Assembly: GCA_036898135.1 (NCBI GenBank)
Contig: CM072526.1
Coordinates: 3,050,129 to 3,114,128 of the forward strand
Length of the DNA: 64,000 nt
Origin: Oncomelania hupensis
Taxonomy: Eukaryota > Mollusca > Gastropoda > Littorinimorpha > Pomatiopsidae
Reading direction: 5' to 3'
Shown: in pieces, positions 1-13,154 of the stretch
Numbering within the stretch: position 1 is the first letter of the stretch
Layout of the letters: every line of letters starts with the position of its first letter
Made by a program: the position numbers and the translations under genes
Notes under the pieces: generated by a model
The model's database searches: none
What the model was told of the DNA's origin: nothing
The model's input: only the letters and a program-made list of their open reading frames with translations

Positions 1-3000
1 CCGGATTGGTCAACGTGTGATCATATTATTTCCCCTTTACCAACAACTGGCCCGCTGGTGTCAGTATAAATCGGTCCAGTAGTCACCTATATGCAAAAGT
101 GTCGTGTGACTATAATCTACAAACAACAGGAGCAGAAGAAGAAGAAGAGATGAAGAAGTTGAGAAGAACAAAAAGAAATAGGAAAAGTCAAAACTGAAAG
201 AAATTTAAAAAAAAACGAATAAAAAAGAAAGGTAAAACAAAATAAAGAAGAATTTCTGTCACTCACACAAATAGCAAGACGGCAGAAGGTCCACTTTTCC
301 ATTTAAAAAAAGAAAAGAAAAAGAAAGATAAAATAAAATAAAGAAGAAGAATCTGTCACACAAATAAATAGCAAGACGGCAGAAGGTCCACTTTTCCATG
401 TATATTTTTTTTTGTCTGTACTAGTGTAGACTGCAATGCGATGATGATTATACCATTAAAAAAAAAAACACACACAAAAAAACGAGCAAGCCTTTTTACA
501 AAGCACTGACCAAAATGAAATCCAATCAAATGACCAATGAGGATGATGAGACCAGCACAAATGAAATGAAATGAAATGAAATATGTCACATAAAATGGAT
601 TGAGGAAAACCATTTGACAAGCCGGTAAAACAATAAGTGTAATAATATATATATCTAAATAAAGGATCATAATATTAAAATGTTTCAAGTTGATTGCTTT
701 GTTCACTTTTCCAGAAAAAGTTCTGAGTTTATTACAATGCATGTTCTGTGTGACAACCACAAAAATTAGTTAATAATCCATTTAGCAGAAGAACACCAAA
801 ATGTCCACCCTCACGCCTCCCTAAAAAAAAAAAAGTTTTAATCAATTTTTCTCTTTCAAATTGTTTACAAATAAGCGTCACAGTAAAACAAAGCCATTAA
901 CCTAACAGCAAACATCATTGGTAAAATGAAACAAAGATAAAACATTACATTTTAAAATTTATTATGGACAAAAACTCATTAATCTTAACATTAATCATTT
1001 ATTTCTCACACTGAATTTTAATTCTGATTCTGTAGCAAGTAACCAACTGGATATTATTTCACATTCGTAATTATGAAAACCAACCATCTATCATCTGTGT
1101 ATTTCATGTTATCCGTGATTGCTTGGAAAATTATTAATCAACCACTGACTGTGTCTCATCGTAAATAATTGAGATAAATAATTTGTTTAAAGATACAAAA
1201 GCAAACAATTTTTTTTTATTTTAATGTACAAAATATATAGAAAAATAAATAAATAAAATAAAAATTGTGAACGAAAAGTACTTGGCATAAAGCATACACT
1301 ACTTCGTATAAAGTGTGTTTTACTAACATAATCATCATTGCAAAACATGGGAACATTATTTAAAAAAAAACATTTTGGCCAAACATTTTAACATCAGTTT
1401 GACAATTAATTTCAACCAAATTTTAATTTTTAAAATAATCCCCACTCTCCTCCCACAAATTGTGTTTTGTGTTGGTACAGAATGTGTCATTGGTACACAA
1501 TGTGTCATTGGTACACAATGTGTCATTGAAATCTTCCAAATGGGTCAAAAACTAATTTTGAACCAAATCAAAGGTTTTCCAAATACCAACATAAAAAAAG
1601 CATCGTACGCTGTTTAAAATCTCCCTAGCAATGGGTCAAATACTGCACTGTTGAGTGTGTTCAACACCTTACAATGAATCAAATACTGCAGGAAAAACAA
1701 ACTTACTAGACCTTTTCAACAGCTGATTTTGTCAAGATAAATCACACCATGCAGAATCTCTGTATTCGCCGAAACGTGCCTCTCAATACTATTAAAAGTA
1801 TATCGAAGCTTGAAGTTGAACTGATGATACAAAAATAACAACATTTTAACAGCTGATTTTGAACGAGTCACATTTTGCAGAATCCCAGGGTATTGCCAAA
1901 ACGTACCTCACCGTTTTATATGATAATATTAACTCATTCTATCGTTTTCTTGTTCAGTTATGACTAGGTTGCGCTGTACGGATTTATCTATGCTTGGAAT
2001 AGAACGAGTCAAACTATAGCCAAGCTTGTACTTGAAGAAATGGGGGATAAAAAAATAAAATAAAAATGTAGTTGATTTAGTAAGGTCACATTTTGCAGAA
2101 TGTCGTACACTGCAGAAAGTTACCAAACAATTTTTTTCATATATTTTAAATTTTAAATAAATTATAATAAAACCTGATGATTCAATAATTAACAATATTT
2201 ACCACGTACTACACACATACAAAATGTGCTAAAACAATCGGTGTTTTTTGGCTACGTAGGCATTTTAACATTCTGAACCTCAAAAATTTGAACTTACAGA
2301 GCGAGAAAGAATACCTTATTAAACATTTCTTGTAACAATAGTATAGTGTTAATTAAACTGACAATTATAGTAACAACATTTCTCAAGAATTGCTTTAAAA
2401 TTCAAAAGGTGTCCATTAAAAAAACAAAAAAAGTGCAGAAAAGTGTTAACGGCTTGGGTCAAAGTTATCCTACACAAAAAAGTGTAACATTTTCAATGCA
2501 AAATTCCATTTCTGATAAAGAGCGCAACTCATTTAAACAGCAAGCATCTTATACTGCTCTTAATAATAAACAAATGACAGTTTTACATATTTAATAATAA
2601 AAGCTACAGACCAATAAGTAAAGATTCTAACGTTATAATACAGGAGGGGGTACAGTGGAAGGGGAAGGGACGTGAGGAGATAGGGGAGAGAAGTTATGGG
2701 TGGGGGGAGGTGGGGGATGGGAAATATATATATATATATGAGAAAAAAAAAGGAGTTGACACCACAGATCCATGAGATGAACAACAGTAGAAGATCAACA
2801 ATGCACAGACGGACAATTCTGACATCGACCATGACATAGATGAAATGAATCAACAGCTGGATAATTCAATGAACGCATGGGTGAATGAACGAATTAATGA
2901 AATAGAGGAGTGATTTTTCAATGAAACAATAAAATAGGACACTCTAGTCTCAATAAAACAACGACTGGGACATATGAAAGCCTATTAAAAGTACAACATT

Positions 3001-6000
3001 CCACCCCCCACCCCAATTTCTTTTCTCGAATGACGATGGATAAAATCTTGGAAGCAGAAGCTTTCAGATCATGCCACTGATTTTTGTCTGAGAAAAGCAC
3101 ATCCAATTTGCTACTTTGGAAAATATTCTTAAAACTTCCTAACCTGTCCACTTTGATACTCCCCCCAAACGGCGAGAGTGTTTCCCTGACTGGGATAACT
3201 ACTGTTGCTTATCACTATTACTTTATTTCCAGTTATAATAATAAGTCTTCTTATTGAAAAATGACACTGAGAAATGTTACCAAGAGACTGGACCAAGACT
3301 TTGCCACAGCACATGTCTGTCTATTTAAATACAACATACCTGCAAAATAATTGCTCACCTTTACTGAACAAGGAGAGACCTCACACAAAAATTTTTACAA
3401 ATTATTTTACATTACTTTTATTTCATTACTGTTAATTTGTCTAGTTTCACATACTGAAAAGATATTAAATGTAAAGTGATGACCTGCGAACAGAGGTAAT
3501 TCTGTGAATTTATCCAGAAATTGTTCCAACGATGAACTGTATTCAAACCCTTCATAAATCAATGGAGGAGCACAGAGCGCAAGGATATATTGATTCATTC
3601 TAAAATGCCTTTTCTATTGCTCGATTCCCCATTAACTTTTGGACTCAAGCAAAAAACATTATTCAGTCAGCCTTGCTCAGCAAGTTTAACACGAACTGAA
3701 CTGAACAAGAAATTGATGATGATGATGACAGGACAAATTCATCCATGAAATGATCATGACGGACAGCGCTGCTAAAGAGTTGATAAAGAGACAACAGTCA
3801 TGGTGCTACAAACATGATCAGTGCACAACATTTTATAAGCTACGTTTCAAGAAGAAAATGTTAATTCTCTGTACAAAACAAAACAAAAATCTCCTTTTTT
3901 CTTCTTCTTGAAACCACATTCAAACCAGCCATCCTGCTTTCGACATTTGTACACAGCTTTGTGGGGGAACAAGAATAACATTGAAATGACATTGCAAGAT
4001 TTTTTGTTTTGTTTTTTTGTTACTTAACAACAAACTGGCACGCAAGCCTTTTCTGCATTCAAACGTGTTTTTTTAGGGGACAAAAACCCATAAACATTTG
4101 TCAATGATACTGCGAGACTTTGTCACATAGCAAAATGTATTTTAAGCTAGCAAATGCACAACTTGCACACACACCTCTTACTTGCTGCCAAGTTTTCCAA
4201 AAAATAGCAATCTCACTTTTATACAAAACACGTTGATTCACAAAATAAATGTTCTTTTTTCTGGCTTTCGTTTCTCCAATGGCAAATCCAAAGACAAAAG
4301 AATGTAACTTTACATCAATGCCTCAATCTTAAAATCAAAATATAAATAAAAAATGAAGGAAAAAAAAAGTAAGGAATTTAAACATTTGTGACACGATATA
4401 AAGCAAATTCTTCTACTCAAATGATAAGTCAATGAAGACTTTGAGGCTGAATGGGACACAGTGAAATGACTTTTGCATGACAACTATGTCCAACAACGTG
4501 AAGAACAGAAAAAAGAAAAAAAATTTCCGTATTTCATGATGCCTTCTAAGATCAATAGCAAAAACATCAACGTTGATTACTAGCCAAATAACTCGTCAAC
4601 ATTCATTTTTGTATGGAAGAGGGACGCGTTAAGACAATACCGGTTTATCATCAAAAATGGCATGACAGGTAGGCAGTAAGCGCAGAAGCAAGTGTACAAC
4701 ATGAAAGTTTTAGTTTTGTTAAAATCCCAATGCCTTTTTCTTAAAATATTAAAATTATGTACATCACGATATTATAAAAATCATTTTTGCATCAGAAAAT
4801 AACACCACAAGCAACAGTTTCTCAAATGAAACTTTCTGATTTCGCCTTTCTGTTGTTTTTTAGTAGTTGTGTAGTAAGGACCAACAACTACGACACACAT
4901 ACAAATGTACTGATTATTGGTAACAAAAGTTTGGATACATAAAGAGAATTTAAAAAAAAAAAGAATATCAATCTATAATCATTATAGCCAAGCATCAACA
5001 ACAAAAACAAACCACATTACATCACACAACTCTCATGGAAACAAAACCGCTCCAGCTATAATCTCCAGTAACTTATGGCTGCTGAAACGGAGGAACTCCA
5101 AGCTTTACAGCCTCCAGCCAAAAGTTTCTGTATTGGAAAAGAAACCTTGGGAGTTCTCAAATGTCTTCTATGCTATGTCCCTAACCTCAACCAGCCTTTC
5201 CTTCAACGATTCTGCCTTCTGTAACACGCCTCCCCCTTTCTCCCCAACCAACCACGCCCCACAACATATACATACCCCTGGAGTTTCGGTTTTTATCTGT
5301 GTACGTGCCCATATTAAACTATTAGTGCAATCCAATTTGCTCTTGCAACTCAAGCCAACATATCCTCAAACAAGTCCTATGTCTTCTTAGGGGTATAAAC
5401 ACAAACACACACACACAAACTAAGCAAAAGAAAAACTACAAACAAAAACCCTCTCTGATACCCTGCTAAACACAAAAGTAACAATAGCGATAAAAACCTT
5501 TCCATAATGCGAGAGATGTGTAGGTCAATAACCAGTGAATAAAGCTCTGAGTGTAATCTGCAATCACACGAGCAGCTTGGCCGTACACTGCCCAAGCACA
5601 ATCAACGTGATTGACACTCAAATGTATCATAAAACAATGAAAGGTACGCTGGAAAATGTTATAGACCTAATACTAATGTTACGAGTCTATACCTAGGACA
5701 TGGTTTCCATGGAAAATTGAAAACGTGAATGCTCAAAAAATGCCTGATGATCAGCTGCTGCCATTCTTCTCAAAGAAACATACCCAATGTGCGAATTTGC
5801 TCTGACAAAAACAACAATGCAGAAACCAAAGCCTGACTGTACGACAAGATATCATTTATTTTGATTGCTCTTTATTAGTTTAACAAAACTACAAAATTTA
5901 CAATTCTAGTTTTCAAAAAAATTACTCGTAAGCCACATTTCCAGAACTAAAAAATATTTTTTAAATCAGATACAAATTCATCGCAGAAACATTAAATTTT

Positions 6001-6720
6001 GGAAGAAATGCAATTAAGTTGCGATTATGAAATGAAATGGTTTGTATTGCTTTTTTAAATCTTCACAAGATTTAGAGCACTAAAAAATCCACCAACCAAC
6101 CAACACACAGCATGCTAAATAAAACCTGTGAAAAAAAAATCCCAGATCCCTCAGCATGAAAATGATATTATGACCTTATGAAATATAACCACAATAGTTC
6201 GACTTGTGAATCAAAACATGAACCACACAATGCACACATACATAGCTTGGTTTGCCACGCACACATAGTATGACAAATCTAAATATGACAAAATGCCAAT
6301 AATTTGTGACATATCATAAGTACCGCAACTAACAAAATAGCAAATAAAATATAGCTAAAATGCAGATGCAAAATAATGATAAGAAATAAAGTAAATAAAA
6401 AATATGTATATATCTATAAAAAAAAAGAAGCGTATTAAATTAGAAGGATTTAAAGCAAAGGAGACAGTATGTACACTATTTGCTGACCTCTTTCCAAAGA
6501 CCAATTATTCAGTCAAATCAATTACAGTCTGCTAAGAAATACTCAAGTCCATCAGTTATTTTATGTACAAGCTTATTTACAATCACGGTCTTTATACACT
6601 CTGTCCTCAGGACAAACTCTGTACACACATTCTTCCTTCCTTCGCAGAATGTACAAAACACGTTCATCGAACAACACTTTGCTATCAAAATATTCACATG
6701 GATGGCGATGAAGGAGGGAA

Positions 6721-6757
6721 GTGGGGGGAGGGGGGGGGGGGGGGGGGGGGGGGGGGT

Positions 6758-6788
<31 letters not shown>
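6721..6788. repeat. Poly-G tract (about 65 bp, few interruptions)
   Basis: The + strand is almost pure G with rare A/T interruptions. The minus (transcript-sense) strand is poly-C. Apparent Gly- or Pro-rich reading frames over it are artefacts. Confidence 0.95.
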
Positions 6789-6887
6789 AGGGGAGTACGG
6801 AAGGTGGGCCACTCAAATTTAATATGGCAGGAAAAGCTCATTTATAACCTCTTCAGTTCCAGTTTGGTAAAAAACAATTCTCCACAC

Positions 6888-6928
6888 AACCCCCCCCTCC
6901 CCCCCCCCCCACCCAAAAAAAAAAAAAA
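6888..6928. repeat. Poly-C then poly-A tract
   Basis: C-runs are followed by an A-run on the + strand. In the gene sense this reads U-run then G-run. Confidence 0.9.
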
Positions 6929-7197
6929 AAGGTTTTATTATTGAATATGCAAATGAATTTTAAAATGAAAAAGCCGAGGTTTTTTTTTGGACAGGCCAAT
7001 TTTGCCATTTCCATTCCTGCGGAGTATCTGGTTGCACATAACTTCCACAAAACTCTCACCACTTTCTCAAGGTGTTCTTAGACTGGGAAAAAAAAAAACG
7101 CAAATTGATCGTGAACTGTGTTTCAACAACAAACCAGTCCGACTCTCCTCTTTGTCACTTTTACTCTTTTACCTCCAAGAAACAATTTTTATGAACT

Positions 7198-7221
7198 CCC
7201 CCCCCCCCCCCCCCCTCCCCC
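7198..7221. repeat. Poly-C tract
   Basis: A run of about 18 C, one T and five C on the + strand; G-run in the gene sense. Confidence 0.92.
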
Positions 7222-8173
7222 AAAGTTAACAGCAAAAAATCCATTGCAGGGTGATTGTGGAATTCATGCAGAATGCTTACATTTTGTTTGTTCCTTAAGG
7301 GCAGAAATCCAGAAAGACTTTTAAAAGAGATGCATGGACAAACAGCACTTCACAGCACCTTTTCCATTGCATTAACCTTGTTGTTGGCTTCAGTATTTTG
7401 CAGAGGAGTAGGAAGGAATAAAAGATTTTTTAAACAAATTTTACTTGTCCCTGGAAGACATTCAGCAAAACTATTATTTTTTTTGTTTTGTTTTTTGTTG
7501 CTTTGTTTTGTTGACAGCCCATGTCTTCACGTGTGTCAAGCAGTAAAGGGACAGGAAAACAAAACAAACAAGTGTGGGCTGTAAGACTGCATTTCAATGT
7601 AGCAAACCACCACATGGACAAAGCACCAATGTAGAGATACACCCTGACCTGCTACACAAAAAACCCTGCATCCATTACCCTCCAACCCCATTTACATCTA
7701 CCCCCAGTCACTATCACAATGGTCAATATGAAACACAATTGTGCACACACAAGTCTAGGACAGCGATACACAGCATTATAAAGCAGTCAACAGAGAGACA
7801 TTCACAAATGAAACCATCAAAGGACAACACCCATGGCACAGGCCAGGACTTTTCACTGTTTCTGTTGATACAATGGATTGAAAGGGACGTAATAAGAGGG
7901 TCAAAGACATTTTATTTAAATTCTTATCTCCGTCATACATCTGTAATAATAATAACAAAGAAAGCCTCAAAAGCACCTCTATTACAATCAGACAGATCAA
8001 ACCCCAAGCGTCAGTTAAGGGGTCTCTCTCCACACAAAACTGTCCGGAAGGTTGGTGATAGGTCGGGTGAGAGTTGAGGGCCATCTGATCTAACTCCTTG
8101 TTCGCAGATTAATTTCCTCTAGTGTAGTCCTTCAACTACCAAAACAAGTCCACAAACCTACACAAACAAGCCT

Positions 8174-8707
8174 TTACGAGTTAGGCTGGGGGCTGTAGAT
8201 GCGGCGGTCGTTGGCGCTGGGGGCACTTCGCTGGACGTCACGGTCTGAGACGCTGACGGGGATCCAGGCGTCCGATGGAGACTTGTGAAGACCGGCAGCC
8301 ATGCGCATCTCCATGGCTCTCTGGGCCGTGTACATGGCCGCGCCAGAGACCTGGTTGAGGTCGGCCATGTTGACAGTGCCGTAGGTGGTGAGAGAGGGCA
8401 TGCCCTGTATCGAGCCGTCGGCCATCAGCGACAGGCGTGGCGGCCAGTTGAGGGTGGGGGGCCAGGCCTGGTGCGGGGCGTTCTGTGAGCCGACCACAGA
8501 CTTGTTGAAGTGCACAGGTTGTTCCACCACGCCCACACCTACACCCGTCTGTTGCAGCTGTCTGCCGGCGATGGCCGCGGCGGCAGAGGTGTACTTGGGC
8601 TGTTGCAGCTCGGGCATCTTGGAGGCGGAGGAACCGAAGTGGGAGGACGGCACCACTAAAGGCTGCGGCGTCTTCTGTCCATCTTGATGCTGCGTAGACC
8701 CGTCCAC
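8174..8707 (-). CDS. C-terminal exon with stop codon
   Basis: The coding part is 534 bp, entering in phase 0 after TGCGCGCAG and ending TAA at 8176-8174. It encodes the final 177 residues. Composition is rich in Gln, Pro, Ser, Ala and Met, for example SSASKMPELQQPKYTSAAAA, with LNWPPRLSLMADGSIQGMPS in the middle and YSPQPNS at the end. There are no zinc fingers, membrane segments or recognised domain. The GC-rich, codon-like composition stops sharply at the stop codon. Strand + reading frames here are shadows. Confidence 0.85.
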   Translation of the reverse strand: MDGSTQHQDGQKTPQPLVVPSSHFGSSASKMPELQQPKYTSAAAAIAGRQLQQTGVGVGVVEQPVHFNKSVVGSQNAPHQAWPPTLNWPPRLSLMADGSIQGMPSLTTYGTVNMADLNQVSGAAMYTAQRAMEMRMAAGLHKSPSDAWIPVSVSDRDVQRSAPSANDRRIYSPQPNS

Positions 8708-9188
8708 CTGCGCGCACAAGATAGCAACAACGTACCAACCGGCAATCCCTCCCCTCCTCCCCTTTTCCGCATACAAGACAAATAGCAACACATTTGTCAT
8801 GCTTGTAACGAACACAATTCATACATGTTTGTACGAATAGACGTTATGACATCACTAGCGTAAGTGCAGAGTGCGCGTGTCTAAAATTAATTATTAGAGT
8901 GAGCTGATTTTATTCAGAGATTACATACTGGTTGACGGAAGAAGACATGCTCTTTGGAGTTCCAAGAAATCGGGATTTTTCTAAGGAATAACCTAGCTGT
9001 ATCTTGAATACAGGTATTTATTATTATCGGTTATTTATAATAAGCTGTGAAGCTATTCTGAAGAAAATGGATAGTAGTGTTTTTTATGAATTATTGTGAT
9101 TGGGTTGCAGAAGAATCCATTGTTTATTCATGTACTTATTATATGGTGATACAGTGTATAATTATCATGCCATGTTGTATTCATTCAT

Positions 9189-9238
9189 ATGTGGAGATAT
9201 GGGGCTGAAATTCTATGTGGAGATATGGGGCTGAAATA
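9189..9238. repeat. Short tandem duplication, about 26-bp unit
   Basis: TGTGGAGATATGGGGCTGAA occurs twice in a row in the intron before the last exon. Confidence 0.9.
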
Positions 9239-9943
9239 GAAATGTAATTCAGTTGTATAATTTATACCAATGATGAATGAATGTGTAGTAACTCGGTTAT
9301 AAATTGAAAGAGAGCTGTGATTATAAAGTTTGGCTCATAGCCAATTGGGATGTAGGCTACTCATTGTGTGTACGGTGTTTAAGTGGCTATAGGTATTGTC
9401 CTAAGAATTGTGTATCATTCAATGAGGAGGCATAAGGAAGATATTCTACGAAAGGAAAGGATCTTCAAGCACTCTGCAATGTAATAATGTGTCAGAGACG
9501 CATGTAGACTCTTTAAGCATAAGAGTACAAATTAACAATTGTATATCCTATTTTGTTTGGTATCTATGATGCTCATGGCAAGCTAAAATATCCTGGTGTA
9601 TCATGATGAAGACAATACACTGACATTGGTAATGAGGGGTGTGTGTGTTGTGTAGGTAAGAGTGTGTGTAAACATATGGGCGTGTATGTGGGTACAGACA
9701 GTCGCACTTGGAACCTTAGTCACTTGGGGAAGAGAGCATAAATGGCATTCAGTATTATAACTTCTTCAAACAGATTTAGATTAGATATGGAGCTTTACAT
9801 ATAAAAAAAGAAAAAAAAAACTGTCATCAACGTCATCATCTTCAGTTGGTTTATCATATTAACTTTACAACGGCATTTCCTGAAAATAAACTATCACCAT
9901 TACCGCCATCCTCATCATCATCGTCCTCGTCATATTTCTTTAC

Positions 9944-10093
9944 CTTGATTAGATCAGAGCGCTGGTTGGCCATCTGTTGCTGCAGTTGCTGTATCTGAGA
10001 CGCCGTCAGACCCATGTTCATGCCCATGGAGAAATGCTGCTGCTGGTGTTGTTGCTGCTGCTGTTGCTGGTGTTGTTGTTGCTGCTGCTGCTG
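9944..10093 (-). CDS. Poly-Gln exon
   Basis: This exon is 150 bp, phase 0 in and out, with acceptor GCATCAG and donor AAG/GTAAAG. It encodes about residues 438-487: a Gln/His tract of roughly 20 residues interrupted by three His, then FSMGMNMGLTASQIQQLQQQ and MANQRSDLIK. Codons mix CAG and CAA, which stabilises length. The acceptor region is CATCAGCAGCAGCAG, so several in-frame AG acceptors are possible 3 nt apart. Poly-Gln/His regions often mediate protein interaction in transcription factors. Confidence 0.82.
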
Positions 10094-11051
10094 CTGATGC
10101 AAACAAAGGGATGCAATGACGGCAGTCTGTTAGCACAACATTCCAACGGCATACCAGCACGGTAAAATAGGGTTGCTTTCAGGCTGTGCACATTGGGGTG
10201 CCCGTTTTACGTTGTCATTAAAATCAACATTTGTGATGACTTGTCGTGTTCACTTTCTACAGACTTGCTGTTTTTCTGCAGGGTCAGATTTGCATTCAAA
10301 ATATATGTATGGGTTGAGCTTTAGTCAAAACTTGTCTACATCGAGCGACTTAATATTTGTATGTTCATTCAGCTATTTATTTGTTTTGCACTGACGGATT
10401 TCTTTCAAACTTGGTATTTATTGAAAAATGAGTGAACACTACCAGATGACAAACATTAAGCATATATAGCAATGTCTAAACAGTGATGTCATAATTTGTT
10501 GCATTTTTTAATAATCCTATTTTCTCCCAAACTTTGTGTGTGAATGTGTACATGCGCTGTTCATTTGCACATAACAGAACTGCACCCGTTGCAGTCCAGC
10601 ACTTATTATTATAATTATTTACATTAAAAAAAAAATCTTTATTTTAATAATTGTACCCAAAATCTGCTGCCACAAGCCTTTTATGCACATGCACTTATAT
10701 GATATCAATTATCTCTTTTCTACAACGCCATTTCGGCAACTCCAAAACACTGGAGACAGCAATGATGAGGCTTGGAACGTAACCTAAACCAAAAGGTCAT
10801 GGTCAACCACTTCAAACAGAATAATTTATTTTTATTTAATCGTTCCTATATAGCAGACCTCCTTACCTCTTCAAGAAACCTTTTCATCAGTTAATACCCT
10901 GTTCTAGTTTTGGCTCTCTGTTCAACCCTACTTCACCCAAAACCCTTCCATTTCCTTTGGTACAACTTGTACAGGTCAGTGAACATCATCACCATTCTCA
11001 TCATACACATCACCATCATCCCTCTCACAATGCTGGGCCTAAGAGAGGTAC

Positions 11052-11202
11052 CTGCAGCTGCTGCTCCATCTGACTGCCGTTGCCCATGGAGTGTGCCTGC
11101 ATGCCCGTGTCGGTGGAGGTGGAGGTCTGCATGGTTCCTGTGCTGCCCTCGCGCATCATCACCGCCTCGTTGCGAGGGAACACGATGTCGTTACGCATCC
11201 CG
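11052..11202 (-). CDS. Met/Thr/Gln-rich exon
   Basis: This exon is 151 bp, phase 2 in and 0 out, with acceptor TGTTCACAG and donor CAG/GTACCT. It encodes about residues 387-437: GMRNDIVFPRNEAVMMREGS, then TGTMQTSTSTDTGMQAHSMG and NGSQMEQQLQ. No domain is recognised. The ending QMEQQLQ runs straight into the poly-Gln exon that follows. Confidence 0.8.
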
Positions 11203-11780
11203 CTGTGAACACATGAAGACATCATGATACTCATCACGGCATCGACTCCAATTATGCTTTTGCTTTAGTGAACTACCAAGACTGCAGCCTTACAGCCTAG
11301 AAATATTTTGGACTATGAATTCACTTTGAACGAGTTAGGCTCCTTTCAACTTGTGTTGCCCACCAGCCAACTTGAGGATACGTTTTCGCTTGAAGACGTT
11401 TTCCCTGGGACTTCATCTAGGTGTCTTTTTATGCTAATGGGAATCAGCCACTTGATTTCCAGCAAGCCTGGTTGATATACTGACCAGTTGAGAACACAGC
11501 AAAATGGTCATCAGTATCTATGACACAATTCCATAAACTTACACCACTGATAGCAGAGGAGGGTGGAAATTAAGGGAGGGAGGGGAGATAAGTCTTTGTT
11601 ATCATTCCTTTATTCCTTGGAGGATGGAATCTAATGATTATGGTCTCCAAGACGCTGTTGTTGACCTCCAGCTCCACTTGTTTGAAAAAAGACAACTAAT
11701 ACCCCTGCTTTACACACTTTTTGTCTCCCTTGAAGACAAAGCCCTTTCAAAACCCCACCGCTTGCTAAGGTAGGACCTAC

Positions 11781-11977
11781 CCATAGTCAAAGGTCCGCTG
11801 GTTGCCCATGTTGGGAGTCTGCTGCCCGTTGGCTTCGGAGGTGCTGGTGCCCGCTGTGTTGGTGCCAGCCGTGTTGGAACTGGCGTTGGCCTTGGCCCCC
11901 CTTTTCTTCTCTCCCTGGGTCAGCCGCACAGGAGAGTGGGTCTTGCGCTTGCGGCAGCCTTCCACCATCTTGCTCAC
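11781..11977 (-). CDS. Basic, Asn/Thr-rich exon with NLS-like motif
   Basis: This exon is 197 bp, phase 0 in and 2 out, with acceptor GCGTCAG and donor GG/GTAGGT. It encodes about residues 322-386. It begins VSKMVEGCRKRKTHSPVRL, carrying the basic CRKRK run, then GEKKRGAKANA, both plausible nuclear-localisation signals. A Thr/Ser/Ala repeat-like section follows (NTAGTNTAGTSTS). No known domain. It is much richer in GC than the surrounding introns. Confidence 0.82.
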
Positions 11978-12905
11978 CTGACGCACAAGACGAGGAGGCA
12001 GGGTTCATCCACAGTTAAAAGTCTAGATTTCTATTACTTCTCCATGCCCGAATAATATTTTTCCAGGACAGGTGAACCTCTCAACACACACCCACATACA
12101 GGCAAACAAAATAAAACCTCAAATACCTCAAGATCATTCAGTTTATATTTTGCTTATAATTTTTGTCACGCAATGTATGATCCTTGACATCTTTACATGT
12201 TCATTTCTTGGAAGTTGGCATAGATGTGCTTTAGAATTTCAAAGCCTTCTTCTTCTCCTTTGCAGACTTTCTCATAGAATTGATTTGGTCAAGAAATCCA
12301 GAAAACAAACTATTGAATAAATGTTTTCTCATTTTATTAAAATTTTCATGACATTCCAAGACTTCCCTGGACTTTCCAGGCCTAAAAAAAAAAACAATTC
12401 TGAAATTCCACGACTTTTCATACTTGTATGAACCCTGTATATACAAGTGCATGTTCAGTATTAAACACACTTTGTGCCACTATTGGACCATTACTAAGTT
12501 CATAGCGGCAGCAGGCCCCAATGTGACAGACTCCAAGCTCAATGTCAAGAGTCTGTTTACTCCTATACACAGCTTATGCTTGATAGATCTCCCATCACAC
12601 TGCTAGCGCAAAAGTCGCTTTTAGCCCTGGTAACAGGACCGTTAGCTAGTAGTCCTAAAAACAAGTGTTGGTTGAAGCTGTCTCCTCAAAATATAAAACC
12701 AATAGAAGACATTGGTTGATTTTATTTAAAAAAATTCCCCGTTTATGCGCTCTCTAGTGAAGAGATACCTCTCACCCACCCAATTTACTAAAGCCAGCCA
12801 TCATTATCCAAGCTGAGTGCGACTACCATACAGAAATATTTATCCCAGATGATGACATGAACCGTAAAATAAATATTCTGAATTAAAAAAACAAAGCATG
12901 CTGCA

Positions 12906-12998
12906 TTTTGTGATTGCTGGATAGTAGTGGCCAGCGCTTTGAGAAGCTCTCTGAGCTTATAAGTGCGCTATATAAGAGAAATCTCTTTCCTTTTTTCT
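12906..12998 (+). mobile_element. SINE 3'-end copy abutting an exon
   Basis: This segment is nearly identical to 60688-60780, sharing TGATTGCTGGATAGTAGTGG, GCGCTTTGAGAAGCTCTCTG and GTGCGCTATATAAGA, followed by a pyrimidine-rich tail. Only the 3' part is present; the tRNA-like head seen at 60.6 kb is missing. The tail ends about 14-20 nt from the donor of the acidic exon. Confidence 0.8.
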
Positions 12999-13011
12999 TT
13001 CTTTTGCTCAC

Positions 13012-13154
13012 CTGTGAGTTGGGCTTGTCAGAGATATCCGGCTTCTGCTCGTCGTCGGTGTCGCTGCCCGAGTCACTGGAGCCGCTGTGGGGTGATGAAG
13101 CACTCATGGCGTCCGTGCCCTTGGTCAGGTCAATGTTCATGAAGTTCATGCGAT
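13012..13154 (-). CDS. Acidic, Ser-rich exon
   Basis: This exon is 143 bp, phase 1 in and 0 out, with acceptor TGTTGCAG and donor CAG/GTGAGC. It encodes about residues 274-321: NRMNFMNIDLTKGTDAMSAS, then PHSGSSDSGSDTDDEQKPDI and SDKPNSQ. The SSDSGSDTDDE stretch looks like a casein-kinase-2-type phosphorylation cluster (inference). No fold is expected. On the + strand a SINE 3' end abuts the donor side of this exon within about 20 nt. Confidence 0.82.

Larger units (their letters stand above)
1..8173. other. 3' flank of the zinc-finger gene, probably partly 3' UTR
   Basis: No gene is recognised here. The stretch is AT-rich with many short A-runs, low-complexity purine/pyrimidine blocks and homopolymers. 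Several minus-strand AATAAA-type signals exist, the first close to the stop being at about 7917-7911, but none can be picked without transcripts. An 18-bp unit is repeated three times at 1474-1527. Open frames here are short, low-complexity and lack coding features. Confidence 0.5.

Noticed and set aside
6480..6944. Gly-rich and Pro-rich proteins across the poly-G tract
   Set aside because: Homopolymer artefacts on opposite strands.
8238..8822. Alternative minus-strand frame over the last exon (Arg/Ala/His-rich)
   Set aside because: Shadow frame of the GC-rich C-terminal exon; the chosen frame matches all splice phases and ends in a natural stop.
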